Below, in pieces: positions 35,849 to 44,351 of a stretch of 44,475 nucleotides of DNA. The stretch lies in NCBI GenBank assembly GCA_046533895.1, contig JAWDOK010000008.1, positions 1 to 44,475 of the forward strand. Reading direction: 5' to 3'. The notes beneath the pieces were generated by a model, which worked only from the letters and a program-made list of their open reading frames with translations, made no database searches and was not told the DNA's origin. How positions within the stretch are numbered: the first letter of the stretch is position 1; every line of letters begins with the position of its first letter. The translations under genes and the position numbers were made by a program. This DNA comes from Acidianus hospitalis (GTDB lineage Archaea > Thermoproteota > Thermoprotei_A > Sulfolobales > Sulfolobaceae).

Positions 35849-36052
35849 AATTTAATAAAATAGATTTATTAAAATATTTTTCCATACTCTCTAGCCACGA
35901 GTTAATAACCGTATTAGCCCTCCTAATTACTTTGTAGACTGCTTGAAATATAGAAGGAGCAAAATAAATTCTAGGTCTAGAATTGAGTTAATTGGAAAAC
36001 TGAAGAATTCCGTTAGCTCAACCTTTTTAAACCTACAAGTAATTAAAAACTT

Positions 36053-36107
36053 GGATGAAGAAGGCTACAGCCCCAATGAACGGTGAAGAAAGGCCTGCGT
36101 TCTGACG
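36053..36107 (+). ncRNA. C/D box guide RNA
   Basis: Box C ATGAAGA (36055-36061), 14 nt, D' ATGA (36076-36079), 3 nt, C' GTGAAGA (36083-36089), 12 nt, D CTGA (36102-36105). The D-side guide is aaggcctgcgtt. It ends right at the stop of the opposing MFS gene. Confidence 0.6.
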
Positions 36108-37193
36108 CTAAATTAAGAAAGAGACAGCTAAGGATAGAAGAGCTCCTGCAGATAGGGTAAAAATTCCTAGAAAAGGAGAGAATTTAACGGCAAAGCCTAT
36201 GCTTATTGGAGCAAGCAATGAGCCTATTTGAGAAATAGTGTTCGCAAGACCTATTGAACTGCTTGAATTCTCTTTTCCTGCAAATTTCACTATCAAAGTG
36301 TCAGTAGGAGACCTAAAGGAAAAAGAGAAAATGCCTAAAAAGAAGGATAGCCATCCTATCCTAGATAAGAATAAGAGAAAGAGGAATAATACGTAAAGTA
36401 TGAGCGAAATCTGGACTACTTTCTTTTCCCCTATTAAGCCAGGTAGCTTGCTCGAAACTACAGTAGAGGAAACTAAGCCTAAAGAAAAGAGTAGGAAAAT
36501 TAAAGACGAGTTACAGAAGTGGAAGTATAAAACCAAGAATGGGAATAACCAAGCGGTAGTCCCCCAAGAAACCCACATTTCTCCAGATCTTACTAGGATT
36601 GAAAGGAGAATAAACCTCGTGAATAATACTTTAGTTTCTCTTCTTTTTCCGCTCACGTAATCATCTTTCATGGATAGGGTTATGAAGAAAACAGAGAGTA
36701 AACTTACGGAAAGTAAAAGGTAGAATATCCTCCAATAATTGTAAAGCAATCCGGAAATTAAACCAAGTAAAAGCACGGCAAAAGGTGCGGAGCTTTCTAG
36801 CATTCCTAAGTAAAAATAGAGAGGAGAGAGTTTAACTGAAACAATTTTAACTGAAGAAGGAAATAAGGCTGAAACTATAAAACCAGACAATAAATAAGAG
36901 AATAAAATTATATCATAAGATGGAAAGAGAAATATTAGTAGAATAACTATTGAAGATACTAACGAAGAAATAAGCACTGCGTATTTTACTCCGTGAAGAT
37001 CAATAAATAAGCCCCAGGGAGTTGAGGAAATCACATAACCTACGTAAAAGGACGTTAAAACGAGTCCTATTTGCACAGAGGTTAAATGAAACTGCATTGC
37101 TACCGGCACTGATATAACGCCCCACGCAGAGCGGAAGAGTAGCTGTAGAAAAGTTATGATCCAACTGTAAGCAAAAATCTTAATCCTTTCCAT
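36108..37193 (-). CDS. MFS transporter
   Basis: This 361-residue protein has twelve predicted helices. The first loop (YVISSTPWGLFIDLHGVKYA) is the MFS A-motif region, GLFIDLHG. The second half is entered through a basic loop (KDDYVSGKRRETK). The substrate is unknown. It starts MERIKIFAYSWIITFLQLLF. Confidence 0.75.
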   Translation of the reverse strand: MERIKIFAYSWIITFLQLLFRSAWGVISVPVAMQFHLTSVQIGLVLTSFYVGYVISSTPWGLFIDLHGVKYAVLISSLVSSIVILLIFLFPSYDIILFSYLLSGFIVSALFPSSVKIVSVKLSPLYFYLGMLESSAPFAVLLLGLISGLLYNYWRIFYLLLSVSLLSVFFITLSMKDDYVSGKRRETKVLFTRFILLSILVRSGEMWVSWGTTAWLFPFLVLYFHFCNSSLIFLLFSLGLVSSTVVSSKLPGLIGEKKVVQISLILYVLFLFLLFLSRIGWLSFFLGIFSFSFRSPTDTLIVKFAGKENSSSSIGLANTISQIGSLLAPISIGFAVKFSPFLGIFTLSAGALLSLAVSFLI

Positions 37194-37363
37194 CTATTAG
37201 AGAGATGAGAAGAGAGTATATAAAAATTAATATTTTTCTTTACAACAATATTAGGCCTAACCTAAAGTAAATCGCTTGTCCTCCTTTGACCTAATGGTAA
37301 GACTTTAGCCACTATTCTAAAAATGAAATCAACTACTAGATGTATTAATAATTCCTCCACATC

Positions 37364-37388
37364 ATCCCCCCTGCATACACAGGAGGAT
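37364..37388 (+). ncRNA. Hairpin before the third DUF3800 gene
   Basis: A 25-nt stem-loop: ATCC/GGAT (37364-37367 with 37385-37388), a 2x1 internal loop, CCTG/CAGG (37370-37373 with 37380-37383), loop CATACA. An alternative outer stem TCCTCC/GGAGGA (37353-37358 with 37382-37387) is possible. Unlike loci A and B, only one copy is seen. Confidence 0.4.
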
Positions 37389-37407
37389 CCGCTTCATCGT
37401 CATCAAT

Positions 37408-37417
37408 AATATATATA
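37408..37417 (+). promoter_or_regulatory. TATA box of the leaderless DUF3800-C gene
   Basis: The run atatatatac around 37408-37417 lies 23-32 bases before ATG 37440, the typical spacing for a leaderless transcript. The hairpin at 37364-37388 is upstream of it and so outside this mRNA. Confidence 0.55.
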
Positions 37418-37439
37418 CCTCAGCATTAATAAATGTTTT

Positions 37440-38006
37440 ATGCGTTTTCTTGGCATAGATACTTCTGGAGACCACGACATAAGTTCGCCTTATGTTATAG
37501 GTTACGCTATATCTGATGAAAGTTCCTCAATAGAGAAAAGTAATATAGGGAGGGCAATATCAGAGGCTAGGGCTATTCTTAATAAACCCAATTACGTTTT
37601 CCACGCTTACCATGACGATAAAAAAGTTAGGGAGGTACTCTTAGATTCTTTAATAAAGCACGGTATTAGAGGAGGAGTTATAATAATACTAAATAGGAAA
37701 TTCGTCAACTCCTTCTTTTTCCCCTTATCCAAATTAATAGATAAGTGCTCCTACGCAGTATATGATAATCCAATATTTGATCATGTATTATCTAAAATTG
37801 TTAAAAAGAGTACAAAAGTTACGTCCTCTAAATCTTTGACTCCCTTATATTTACCGTTACAAGTAGCTGATTATTTTTCACATATTTGGTGGGAAATATT
37901 CTCTCACGGTTTGAAAGATTTTAATCAGTTTGAAAAGATTTTATCCATAACCGATGAGCTCGTAGTTATAGGGCTTAAAAATTCTTTTACGTTAGTAAAA
38001 ACTTAG
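37440..38006 (+). CDS. DUF3800-like protein C
   Basis: This 188-residue protein has the same ordered motifs as DUF3800-A and -B: FLGIDTSGDHD (residues 3-13), VFHAYHDDKKVRE (53-65) and LPLQVADYFSHIWWE (138-152). The first acidic block is DTSGD rather than DESG or DDAGD. Overall similarity to A and B is low, so the three are distant relatives rather than recent duplicates. It is probably a nuclease-like RNase H fold protein; this is inference. It has its own leaderless promoter and one hairpin upstream. Confidence 0.65.
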   Translation: MRFLGIDTSGDHDISSPYVIGYAISDESSSIEKSNIGRAISEARAILNKPNYVFHAYHDDKKVREVLLDSLIKHGIRGGVIIILNRKFVNSFFFPLSKLIDKCSYAVYDNPIFDHVLSKIVKKSTKVTSSKSLTPLYLPLQVADYFSHIWWEIFSHGLKDFNQFEKILSITDELVVIGLKNSFTLVKT

Positions 38007-38081
38007 AACATAAGAACTAGGATAAACTTCAAAATTTGTTAAGATGAAAAACTTAAATATCTCTTACAATTTTTACTCTTT

Positions 38082-39629
38082 ATGCCTCTACGTAAAGAAC
38101 TTGGTTTCATGGAACTCGTAATTTTAGGAATTTCTGGTGCAGTTGGGACTGGAGTCCTTTTCAGCTCTGCAGGAATGTCTGCCTTAGCTGGTCCGGGAGT
38201 TATTTTAGCCTGGGTACTAGGTTCGATATTTTACACTTTCGTAGGCTTAACTTACGTAGAACTATCGAGAGTTTATCCAGAGGCGGGAGGGCCATCTAGA
38301 TATGCAATATACTCCCATGGAAAGGTTACTAATTTAATAAACGCAATGGCAGACCTCATTTGGTATTTATTTATACCACCTATTGAGGCCCTTGCGGTAG
38401 TTGAGGGATTGGACTATTTTTATCCCTCGTTGATAAGTTCTTCAGGAGTTCCTACTACTGAAGGCGTTTTAATAGGTGTCGCAATTTTATTGCTTTTCGT
38501 TCCTTTCAATTATTTCGGAGTTAAGTTCTTCGGAAAATCTACCCTCATAGGAGGAGGAGTAAAGCTAATTCTTTACCTAGCTGTAGCCTTAGGCGTAATC
38601 GCATTATCTTTCATTCCTAATAATTTTACTGCTTACGGGGGTTTTCTTCCCTTCGGTTTTGCAGGAGTATTTTCAGCAATACCTTTAGCTATGTTTGCCT
38701 TCGGAGGAATTAGAGTTATACCAGATTATGCAGAGGAAGCTAAGACTGAAAAGCTTGGTAGTGCAATACTAATAACTATCTTAGGCCAATCCTTAATTTA
38801 CGTAATTTTCTCAATTGCCTTTGTTGCGTCCTTGAATTGGAGCAAATTAGGCATAAAACAGGGTTGTTGGTCCTCATTATCATCACTTCCAGGAAATCCT
38901 TTCATTGACATTGCCTCAAGTCTACATTCCTCACCTTTACTTCTTCTTACTTTAATAATAGGTATTATAGGACCGTTTATTACTGGATACATTTACCTGG
39001 GTGCAGGGACGAGAGTTTTGTTTGCAATGGGTAGGTCTGGATACGTGCCTTCATCTATGAAGGAATTGCACGAAAGGTACTCAATACCTTACTGGAGCTT
39101 AATAGTTTTCGCAATTGTAGGTTCAGTGGTAACTTACATTTCCTCACCTTTGCCAACAATTTACGGCTTAATTACCGACAGCGTTGTTGCAGGTTACATA
39201 GGTTTTTCAGTGAATCCCGTAGTAATGGGTTCTCTATGGAGAAGAGGAGTTATAAAGAATAAATTGACTCCCGTGGTCTCACCTTTAGCTTTTATTTCAT
39301 CATCTTTAATAGTATTCTGGTCTGGTTGGCCTTTAGTTCCTTACGCTGTAATTTTACTTACTGCAGGAAGTTTAATTTTTGGAGCAATCTACAAAGTGAA
39401 GGAAGACTTTGTTAAATCCTTGTGGTACATAGGAGATATTGCCTTCCTAACTATAATGACTTATATAGGTAGCGACGGTGCTCTAAATTTAATTAACTTT
39501 TATGAAGCATCTGCAATAGTTTCAGTGGTATCCTTGATTTTTTATTTTTTAGGAGTACAAAGTAGTAATATATCTATTACTACTACTAGAAATAACTCAG
39601 ATAAAGCAAGCAATAAAGAAGTTAGTTGA
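38082..39629 (+). CDS. APC family amino acid permease
   Basis: This 515-residue permease starts MPLRKELGFMELVILGISGA. The helix 1 break GAVGTGVLFSSAG is typical of APC carriers; a VIPDYAEEAKTEK loop follows helix 6, and about 12-13 helices can be drawn. It is related to the permease at 26335 but clearly divergent. Probable substrate: amino acids. It lies 30 bases upstream of the KaiC-like gene on the same strand; cotranscription is possible. Confidence 0.84.
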   Translation: MPLRKELGFMELVILGISGAVGTGVLFSSAGMSALAGPGVILAWVLGSIFYTFVGLTYVELSRVYPEAGGPSRYAIYSHGKVTNLINAMADLIWYLFIPPIEALAVVEGLDYFYPSLISSSGVPTTEGVLIGVAILLLFVPFNYFGVKFFGKSTLIGGGVKLILYLAVALGVIALSFIPNNFTAYGGFLPFGFAGVFSAIPLAMFAFGGIRVIPDYAEEAKTEKLGSAILITILGQSLIYVIFSIAFVASLNWSKLGIKQGCWSSLSSLPGNPFIDIASSLHSSPLLLLTLIIGIIGPFITGYIYLGAGTRVLFAMGRSGYVPSSMKELHERYSIPYWSLIVFAIVGSVVTYISSPLPTIYGLITDSVVAGYIGFSVNPVVMGSLWRRGVIKNKLTPVVSPLAFISSSLIVFWSGWPLVPYAVILLTAGSLIFGAIYKVKEDFVKSLWYIGDIAFLTIMTYIGSDGALNLINFYEASAIVSVVSLIFYFLGVQSSNISITTTRNNSDKASNKEVS

Positions 39630-39659
39630 TTTTTTATATTTTAAAGAATATTTAACCTT

Positions 39660-40523
39660 ATGAACGTAAGAAGAGTTAGGACTTACATTCCAGGTTTGGA
39701 TGAAATACTATATGGAGGTATTCCTGAAAGGAACATCGTCCTTGTTTCTGGAGGTCCAGGAACCGGTAAGTCAATTTCAGCACAGCAGTTCATTTATAAC
39801 GGATTGATTAGAGGAGAGGCAGGAGTATATGTAGCTTTAGAAGAGCACCCTGTCTCTGTATTGAGGAGTTTTCACCACTTCGGCTGGGATGTGACAAAGT
39901 TTGAGAAGGAAGGAAAATTCGCAATAGTTGATGCTTTTACTGGAGGTTACGGATCAACTGCACAAAAGGAAAGATATGTGGTAAAGAATGTTGACGATGT
40001 TAAGGAATTAGCAGATGTTCTGAGGCAGGCTATAAAAGACCTAAAGGCTACTAGAGTTGCAATAGATTCAGTAAGTACGCTTTATTTAACAAAACCAGCA
40101 ATGGCTAGAGGAATTGTGATGACTTTAAAGAGAATAATTTCAGGACTCGGTTGTACTGCGTTTTTCGTTAGCCAAGTTTCCGTAGGAGAAAGAGGCTTTG
40201 GAGGGCCAGGAGTTGAGCATGCAGTAGACGGAATTATTAGAATGGACCTTGATGAGGTCGAGGGTAAAATGTATAGGTCAATAATTGTATGGAAGATGAG
40301 AGATACAAAGATTTCCATGGTTAGGCATCCTATGGAAATAACGGATAACGGAATTGTTGTAGAGTGGGATAAGTACTTAAAGATCACTAACTTCTCTGCT
40401 ACAGTTGAACCTTTACCGAAGGAAGAAGTTGATGAAATGAGAGAAGCCATGGAGGAGGAAGAGAAGGCTGAAAAGGAAAAGGTTACAGAAGAAATTGAAG
40501 AAGTTGAAGAGAGTGAGGAATAA
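39660..40523 (+). CDS. KaiC-like RecA-superfamily ATPase
   Basis: This 287-residue protein has a single KaiC/RadA-like domain: RTYIPGLDEILYGGIPERN, Walker A GGPGTGKS (31-38), catalytic-Glu region YVALEEHP, Walker B TRVAIDSVS and EHAVDGIIRM. The last 35 residues are a highly acidic tail (EEEEKAEKEKVTEEIEE). Archaeal KaiC-like proteins are ATPases and sometimes autokinases linked to signalling and surface structures; the role here is not shown. Confidence 0.86.
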   Translation: MNVRRVRTYIPGLDEILYGGIPERNIVLVSGGPGTGKSISAQQFIYNGLIRGEAGVYVALEEHPVSVLRSFHHFGWDVTKFEKEGKFAIVDAFTGGYGSTAQKERYVVKNVDDVKELADVLRQAIKDLKATRVAIDSVSTLYLTKPAMARGIVMTLKRIISGLGCTAFFVSQVSVGERGFGGPGVEHAVDGIIRMDLDEVEGKMYRSIIVWKMRDTKISMVRHPMEITDNGIVVEWDKYLKITNFSATVEPLPKEEVDEMREAMEEEEKAEKEKVTEEIEEVEESEE

Positions 40524-40564
40524 AAATAATAATGATTTCTTTTTCTTTCTTAATCACATTCTAG

Positions 40565-41425
40565 CTAAGTAGGAGTACAAGTTACAACTGCCTTAATGCT
40601 CGTTCCATCTGATAAGTAAATTGTAAGATAATAATTATTCCCTGGAACTAATCCCGTTACTCCCAGAAATCTCATTGTTACAGAATTGTTTCCAGGGTTT
40701 AACATATTAGGATTTACGTCCGTTGTAGTGTAAAGAGTATTATCTATAGAGGCACTTACTATATTTACAGTAATAGACGAATATAGGGTAAGCGTAACAG
40801 TACCGTCCAGTCTTATTATTCCTTGTCCTACTTGATAAACCTGCGGTTGATACATCGAAGGAGCTGTATAAGGTTGGGGCATCATGGTTCCTCCGCTTAG
40901 TTTCCTTATAATATCGTCAACACTAACGTAAGATAATATCCAGCCCACAAATGAAATGAAAGGAATAATAATTAAAATTCCACCAATTTTTAGCATATCA
41001 TTATTATAAAAGCTACCAAGATTGTAAATAACTAAACCTATGAGTAAATAAGCTATAAAGAGAATAATTGCAGCTAATAATATTATTATACCTCCAGCAA
41101 CTGCTAAACCTAAACTGGCAGAAAATATTCCTGCTATAGCTAGTATTCCTCCTATTAATTCGATAATTATTCCTGGTAAAATTAAGTTAATCCCTGTAAA
41201 GCCTCTCGATACATCTTTCCCAGTAGAAGCGAAAGTTTGAAATGCGTCCCTAAGCTTTGGTATGGCCATCATGAATAAAAGAACTAAGTCTACTATAGCC
41301 ATGACTACAGCCGCAACTTTAGCTACTTCCCCTATGAGGGCTAATACTCCTATAATTATAAACCACAGAGAAGCGTCTTTTAATTTCTGTAACGCAATTA
41401 CATCTGTTTGAAAGCTCATAGACAT
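40565..41425 (-). CDS. DUF973 membrane protein
   Basis: This 286-residue protein belongs to DUF973, a family confined largely to Sulfolobales. An N-terminal helix (DVIALQKLKDASLWFIIIGV) precedes about five more hydrophobic segments (up to residue 170). A proline/glutamine-rich linker (MMPQPYTAPSMYQPQVYQVG) and a C-terminal beta domain (GIIRLDGTVTLTLYSS) follow, likely outside the membrane. The function is unknown. It converges with the KaiC-like gene. Confidence 0.8.
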   Translation of the reverse strand: MSMSFQTDVIALQKLKDASLWFIIIGVLALIGEVAKVAAVVMAIVDLVLLFMMAIPKLRDAFQTFASTGKDVSRGFTGINLILPGIIIELIGGILAIAGIFSASLGLAVAGGIIILLAAIILFIAYLLIGLVIYNLGSFYNNDMLKIGGILIIIPFISFVGWILSYVSVDDIIRKLSGGTMMPQPYTAPSMYQPQVYQVGQGIIRLDGTVTLTLYSSITVNIVSASIDNTLYTTTDVNPNMLNPGNNSVTMRFLGVTGLVPGNNYYLTIYLSDGTSIKAVVTCTPT

Positions 41426-41569
41426 ATTCTATATATTAAAATAAAAAAGTTTTTGCAGAAGAGAATAACAGATTTTAATTAGATAGTAAGTTTTATTATT
41501 GGCTCATTTTTTCAGTTTACCAGTATATCAATCGATCTATACAAAAACGACCTTAGGTTTGAGATTCAT

Positions 41570-41700
41570 TGAATTTTCATGAATTTGTATCCAATCCTCA
41601 GCCCTTGGGCTTCACCAGAGTCACGGCAAACTCGTTATCCCTCAACCCCTTTAGCGGTGTGTGATTGTCAAATGATAATCCTATTATGCACAATACTACA
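41570..41700 (-). mobile_element. Remnant of an insertion sequence (transposase C-terminus and right end)
   Basis: On the minus strand a short frame reads CIIGLSFDNHTPLKGLRDNE and then FAVTLVKPKG before a stop at 41598. An end-like hairpin sequence ttcatgaa lies in caaattcatgaaaattcaat. The tail looks like the C-terminus of an IS605-type OrfB, but the rest of the gene is gone. The family call is from general resemblance only. Confidence 0.35.
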
Positions 41701-41912
41701 AGGATTTATGAAATTTACGGCATTTAAGTAGGTTTTATTGTATAATCTTCCTATAAATCTTATATATCCAGTTATAAAAGGATTAGCATATCACTATACT
41801 CTTAAACTATAACCAGAAATATTTTCCTCCTAATCTAAGAATAATGAAAATTTGAGGAACTTTATTAGGCCATATATCACAAGAACTATGTACAAAATGG
41901 AAAAGACAAGTG

Positions 41913-41945
41913 ATTCACAAGTATAATACATTAATTCTTGTGATT
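41913..41945. repeat. Inverted repeat, possible operator
   Basis: TCACAAG (41915-41921) and CTTGTGA (41937-41943) are perfect inverted copies separated by 15 bases, with the match extending imperfectly one or two bases further. This spacing fits a dimeric regulator site. It lies about 240 bases before the GH15 start. Confidence 0.35.
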
Positions 41946-42181
41946 ATGTTAAAAATTCTTTGTAACTCTTTAAAGCTAAAATAAATTGATTTATATACGA
42001 TTATTCAAGTATATTACATATATTCTGCCTACTCTGGGTATAACAGATTTATTCTCATATTTAATTGATTCAAAGTTTCGCAATTCTCATCTTCAGCTTT
42101 TAGAACAACATAAAGCTTCATTACCAATTTTTGACGGAGTATTACTCACGGATGTATTACTGCATTGTATATGCTTAGCAT

Positions 42182-43975
42182 ATGCTTTATTATCTACCAA
42201 GCTTTTCTAATTTTGTGAAACCTCTCCCCTGCATCAATAACGAATTTACAGGAGCTTTAATAAAAGGGACTGACATTGTATGGCTTGCATTTCCAAGGTA
42301 TGATTCCCCCTCAGTTTTTTCCTCAATATTAGACCCTCAAAGAGGAGGTCATTTCTTTATCACAGGAGAAGTAGCAAAGCAGGAATACTTAGTTCCAAAC
42401 GTTCTACTCACTACACTAAAAGACGGGAGCGAAATAACGGATTTATTACTCCACGGAGAACACGGATTAGTAAGAAAAATTGTGGCAAAAAACCCGTTAA
42501 AAGTTTCAATTCTCCCTGTCTTTAATTACGGCAAAAGTCCAGCAACAATGGAAAGGCTTTCAGATAAAGTCTTCAAGTTCTCAAATCCTGAAAGTTCCGA
42601 GTTTCTGGAAGTCCATCTCCTTTTCGACAAACTTGACCAGATTTCTGAAAACTCTTGGACAGTCTACGGTGAGGGTTACATTTACATGGGGTATTTTAAA
42701 GACGATAGGTTCGGAATATTCGGCAAAAGACAACTTAAATTCGACGTTGCAAGAGGATTTGAAAGAACAATAGCCTATTGGAGGAATACAATGAAGAGGG
42801 GAAGGAGTAAAGGAAAAATTGCAGAAATAGAAATTGAAGGATACACTGGAGACCAATTACTTGAGGCTTACCAAACTTCTGTTGGAATACTTTTAGGTTT
42901 ACTTTACAACCCTACGGGCGCAATTGTTGCTGCCCCCACTACGTCTCTTCCAGAAATAGAAGGAGGTTCGAGAAATTGGGATTACAGATTTGCTTGGGTT
43001 AGGGATTCGTCAATAGTAGCAGAGGCTTTAATCTCTGCAGGCTTTTCTGCAGAGGCTAGGAGAATAATAGAATTCTTCTCTAGAATGGTATCATTTACTT
43101 CTAAGCCCTTCATCTATCCTCTATATTCAATTGATGGCTCAGTCCCTCCAAAAGAGGAAGAAATTCCTTGGCTTTCAGGTTACGAAAACTCTAAGCCGGT
43201 AAGAATAGGAAATGCAGCTGCTGGACAATTACAGCTCGATTTAGAAGGTTTCTTCTTAGATGCTTTCTTTAAATACTATGAAGCTACTGGGGATGAAAAT
43301 TACATAAGGAGCCACCTTGACGTGATAGAATACATTGCAGATTGGGTTTCTGAAAATTGGAAATTGGAAGATGTAGGAATATGGGAAGAGAGAGGAGTAC
43401 AAGGGCATTATATTCACTCTAAGGTAATGATGTGGGTTGCTTTAGATAGGGCAGGAAAATTAATGAACGCAATAGGCAAGGAAAACCCATGGAAGGAGAC
43501 TAGGCACGAGATAAAGGAGTGGGTTTTGCAAAACGGAGTTAGCAATGGAATATTCGTAAAGAAAGTAGGAAGTAATGAAGTTGATGCCGCACTACTTACT
43601 TTACCAATTTACGGTTTCATTGACGTGCAAGATGAGACTTTCTTAAATACATTGAGGGAAATAGAAAACCAGCTCTTATATAAGGGGCAACTGAAGAGGT
43701 ATAAGAGGGACTTCCTAGGTGAGGCTAAATATCCCTTTGTCCTAGCTTCCTTATGGTTGGCTAGGGTTTACATTAGACTAGGGAGAATCCAAGAGGCTAA
43801 GAACATAATTAAAGGAATACTTGATGCTACTCAAGGAATATACTTAGTTGGAGAGCATATAGACCCAGACAGGAAGGAATTTACTGGAAATTATCCTCAA
43901 GCCTTTGCTCAAGCTAATTTAATCCTAGCATTGGATGAATTAGCTGAGGCTGAGAAGAAGGAGGATAAAAGCTGA
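42182..43975 (+). CDS. GH15 glycoside hydrolase (glucoamylase/trehalase-like)
   Basis: This 597-residue protein has the two-domain GH15 layout: an N-terminal beta domain (NEFTGALIKGTDIVWLAFPR) and an (alpha/alpha)6 barrel. The substrate-binding motif NWDYRFAWVRD, the general-acid region VGIWEERGVQGHYIHSK and the C-terminal general-base region VGEHIDPD are all present. Family enzymes release glucose from starch, glycogen or trehalose; Sulfolobales GH15 members include trehalases. No signal peptide is seen, so it probably acts on intracellular glycogen or trehalose. It starts at ATG 42182 (MLYYLPSFSNFVKPLP). Confidence 0.88.
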   Translation: MLYYLPSFSNFVKPLPCINNEFTGALIKGTDIVWLAFPRYDSPSVFSSILDPQRGGHFFITGEVAKQEYLVPNVLLTTLKDGSEITDLLLHGEHGLVRKIVAKNPLKVSILPVFNYGKSPATMERLSDKVFKFSNPESSEFLEVHLLFDKLDQISENSWTVYGEGYIYMGYFKDDRFGIFGKRQLKFDVARGFERTIAYWRNTMKRGRSKGKIAEIEIEGYTGDQLLEAYQTSVGILLGLLYNPTGAIVAAPTTSLPEIEGGSRNWDYRFAWVRDSSIVAEALISAGFSAEARRIIEFFSRMVSFTSKPFIYPLYSIDGSVPPKEEEIPWLSGYENSKPVRIGNAAAGQLQLDLEGFFLDAFFKYYEATGDENYIRSHLDVIEYIADWVSENWKLEDVGIWEERGVQGHYIHSKVMMWVALDRAGKLMNAIGKENPWKETRHEIKEWVLQNGVSNGIFVKKVGSNEVDAALLTLPIYGFIDVQDETFLNTLREIENQLLYKGQLKRYKRDFLGEAKYPFVLASLWLARVYIRLGRIQEAKNIIKGILDATQGIYLVGEHIDPDRKEFTGNYPQAFAQANLILALDELAEAEKKEDKS

Positions 43976-44351
43976 ATATCTTTTACTTCCTCTCTCCTTC
44001 TTTTGCCTTCATATCTTTCTCTTTATTCTTTCTAGCCTAATATCCTCATTTATTGACATTGAGAAATTTCCCTTAATAAACCTTAATTAGGGTTAACAAA
44101 GTGTTACCTCCTTAGAAGGGAGCTGAAAATGAGTTCCCATACTGGGAATAGTAGGATTAACAAAGTGTAGTGTTTATGGCCATTATCGCATTACCGAGCT
44201 CTTATAACTAAAAAATCAGGGATCCACACAGAATTATCTTGAATTTTTACTAGGTAAAATGGAGAGTTTTTATAATTTTTCTAACGAGAATAGAAAGCTG
44301 GGATCCCAGTATAAGCACTTATACACTTACTTAACAATTTTTCAAAATTCA
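43976..44351. other. Intergenic region with hairpin, short direct repeats and palindromes
   Basis: It contains a direct repeat TTAACAAAGTGT (about 44093-44104 and 44157-44168), a perfect hairpin TTCCCATACTGGGAA (about 44133-44147) between the copies, and the palindromes before the last gene (listed separately). No ORF was recognised. Confidence 0.5.
44298..44324. promoter_or_regulatory. Two adjoining palindromes over the promoter of the last gene
   Basis: CTGGGATCCCAG (44298-44309) is a perfect 12-bp palindrome. GTATAAG-CA-CTTATAC (44309-44324) is a perfect 7+7 inverted repeat sharing one base with it and containing the likely TATA sequence about 28-35 bases before the ATG at 44352. This looks like one or two operators over the core promoter. 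Confidence 0.5.

Larger units (their letters stand above)
41426..42181. other. Long intergenic region with an IS remnant and an inverted repeat
   Basis: Apart from a transposase-tail fragment (about 41570-41700) and an inverted repeat at 41913-41945, no gene was recognised. A 74-codon frame from TTG 41986 has no coding character and overlaps the GH15 start. Confidence 0.5.

Noticed and set aside
41986..42210. 74-codon frame from a TTG
   Set aside because: It overlaps the GH15 start by about 30 bases, has no promoter or recognisable content, and looks like chance in AT-rich DNA.
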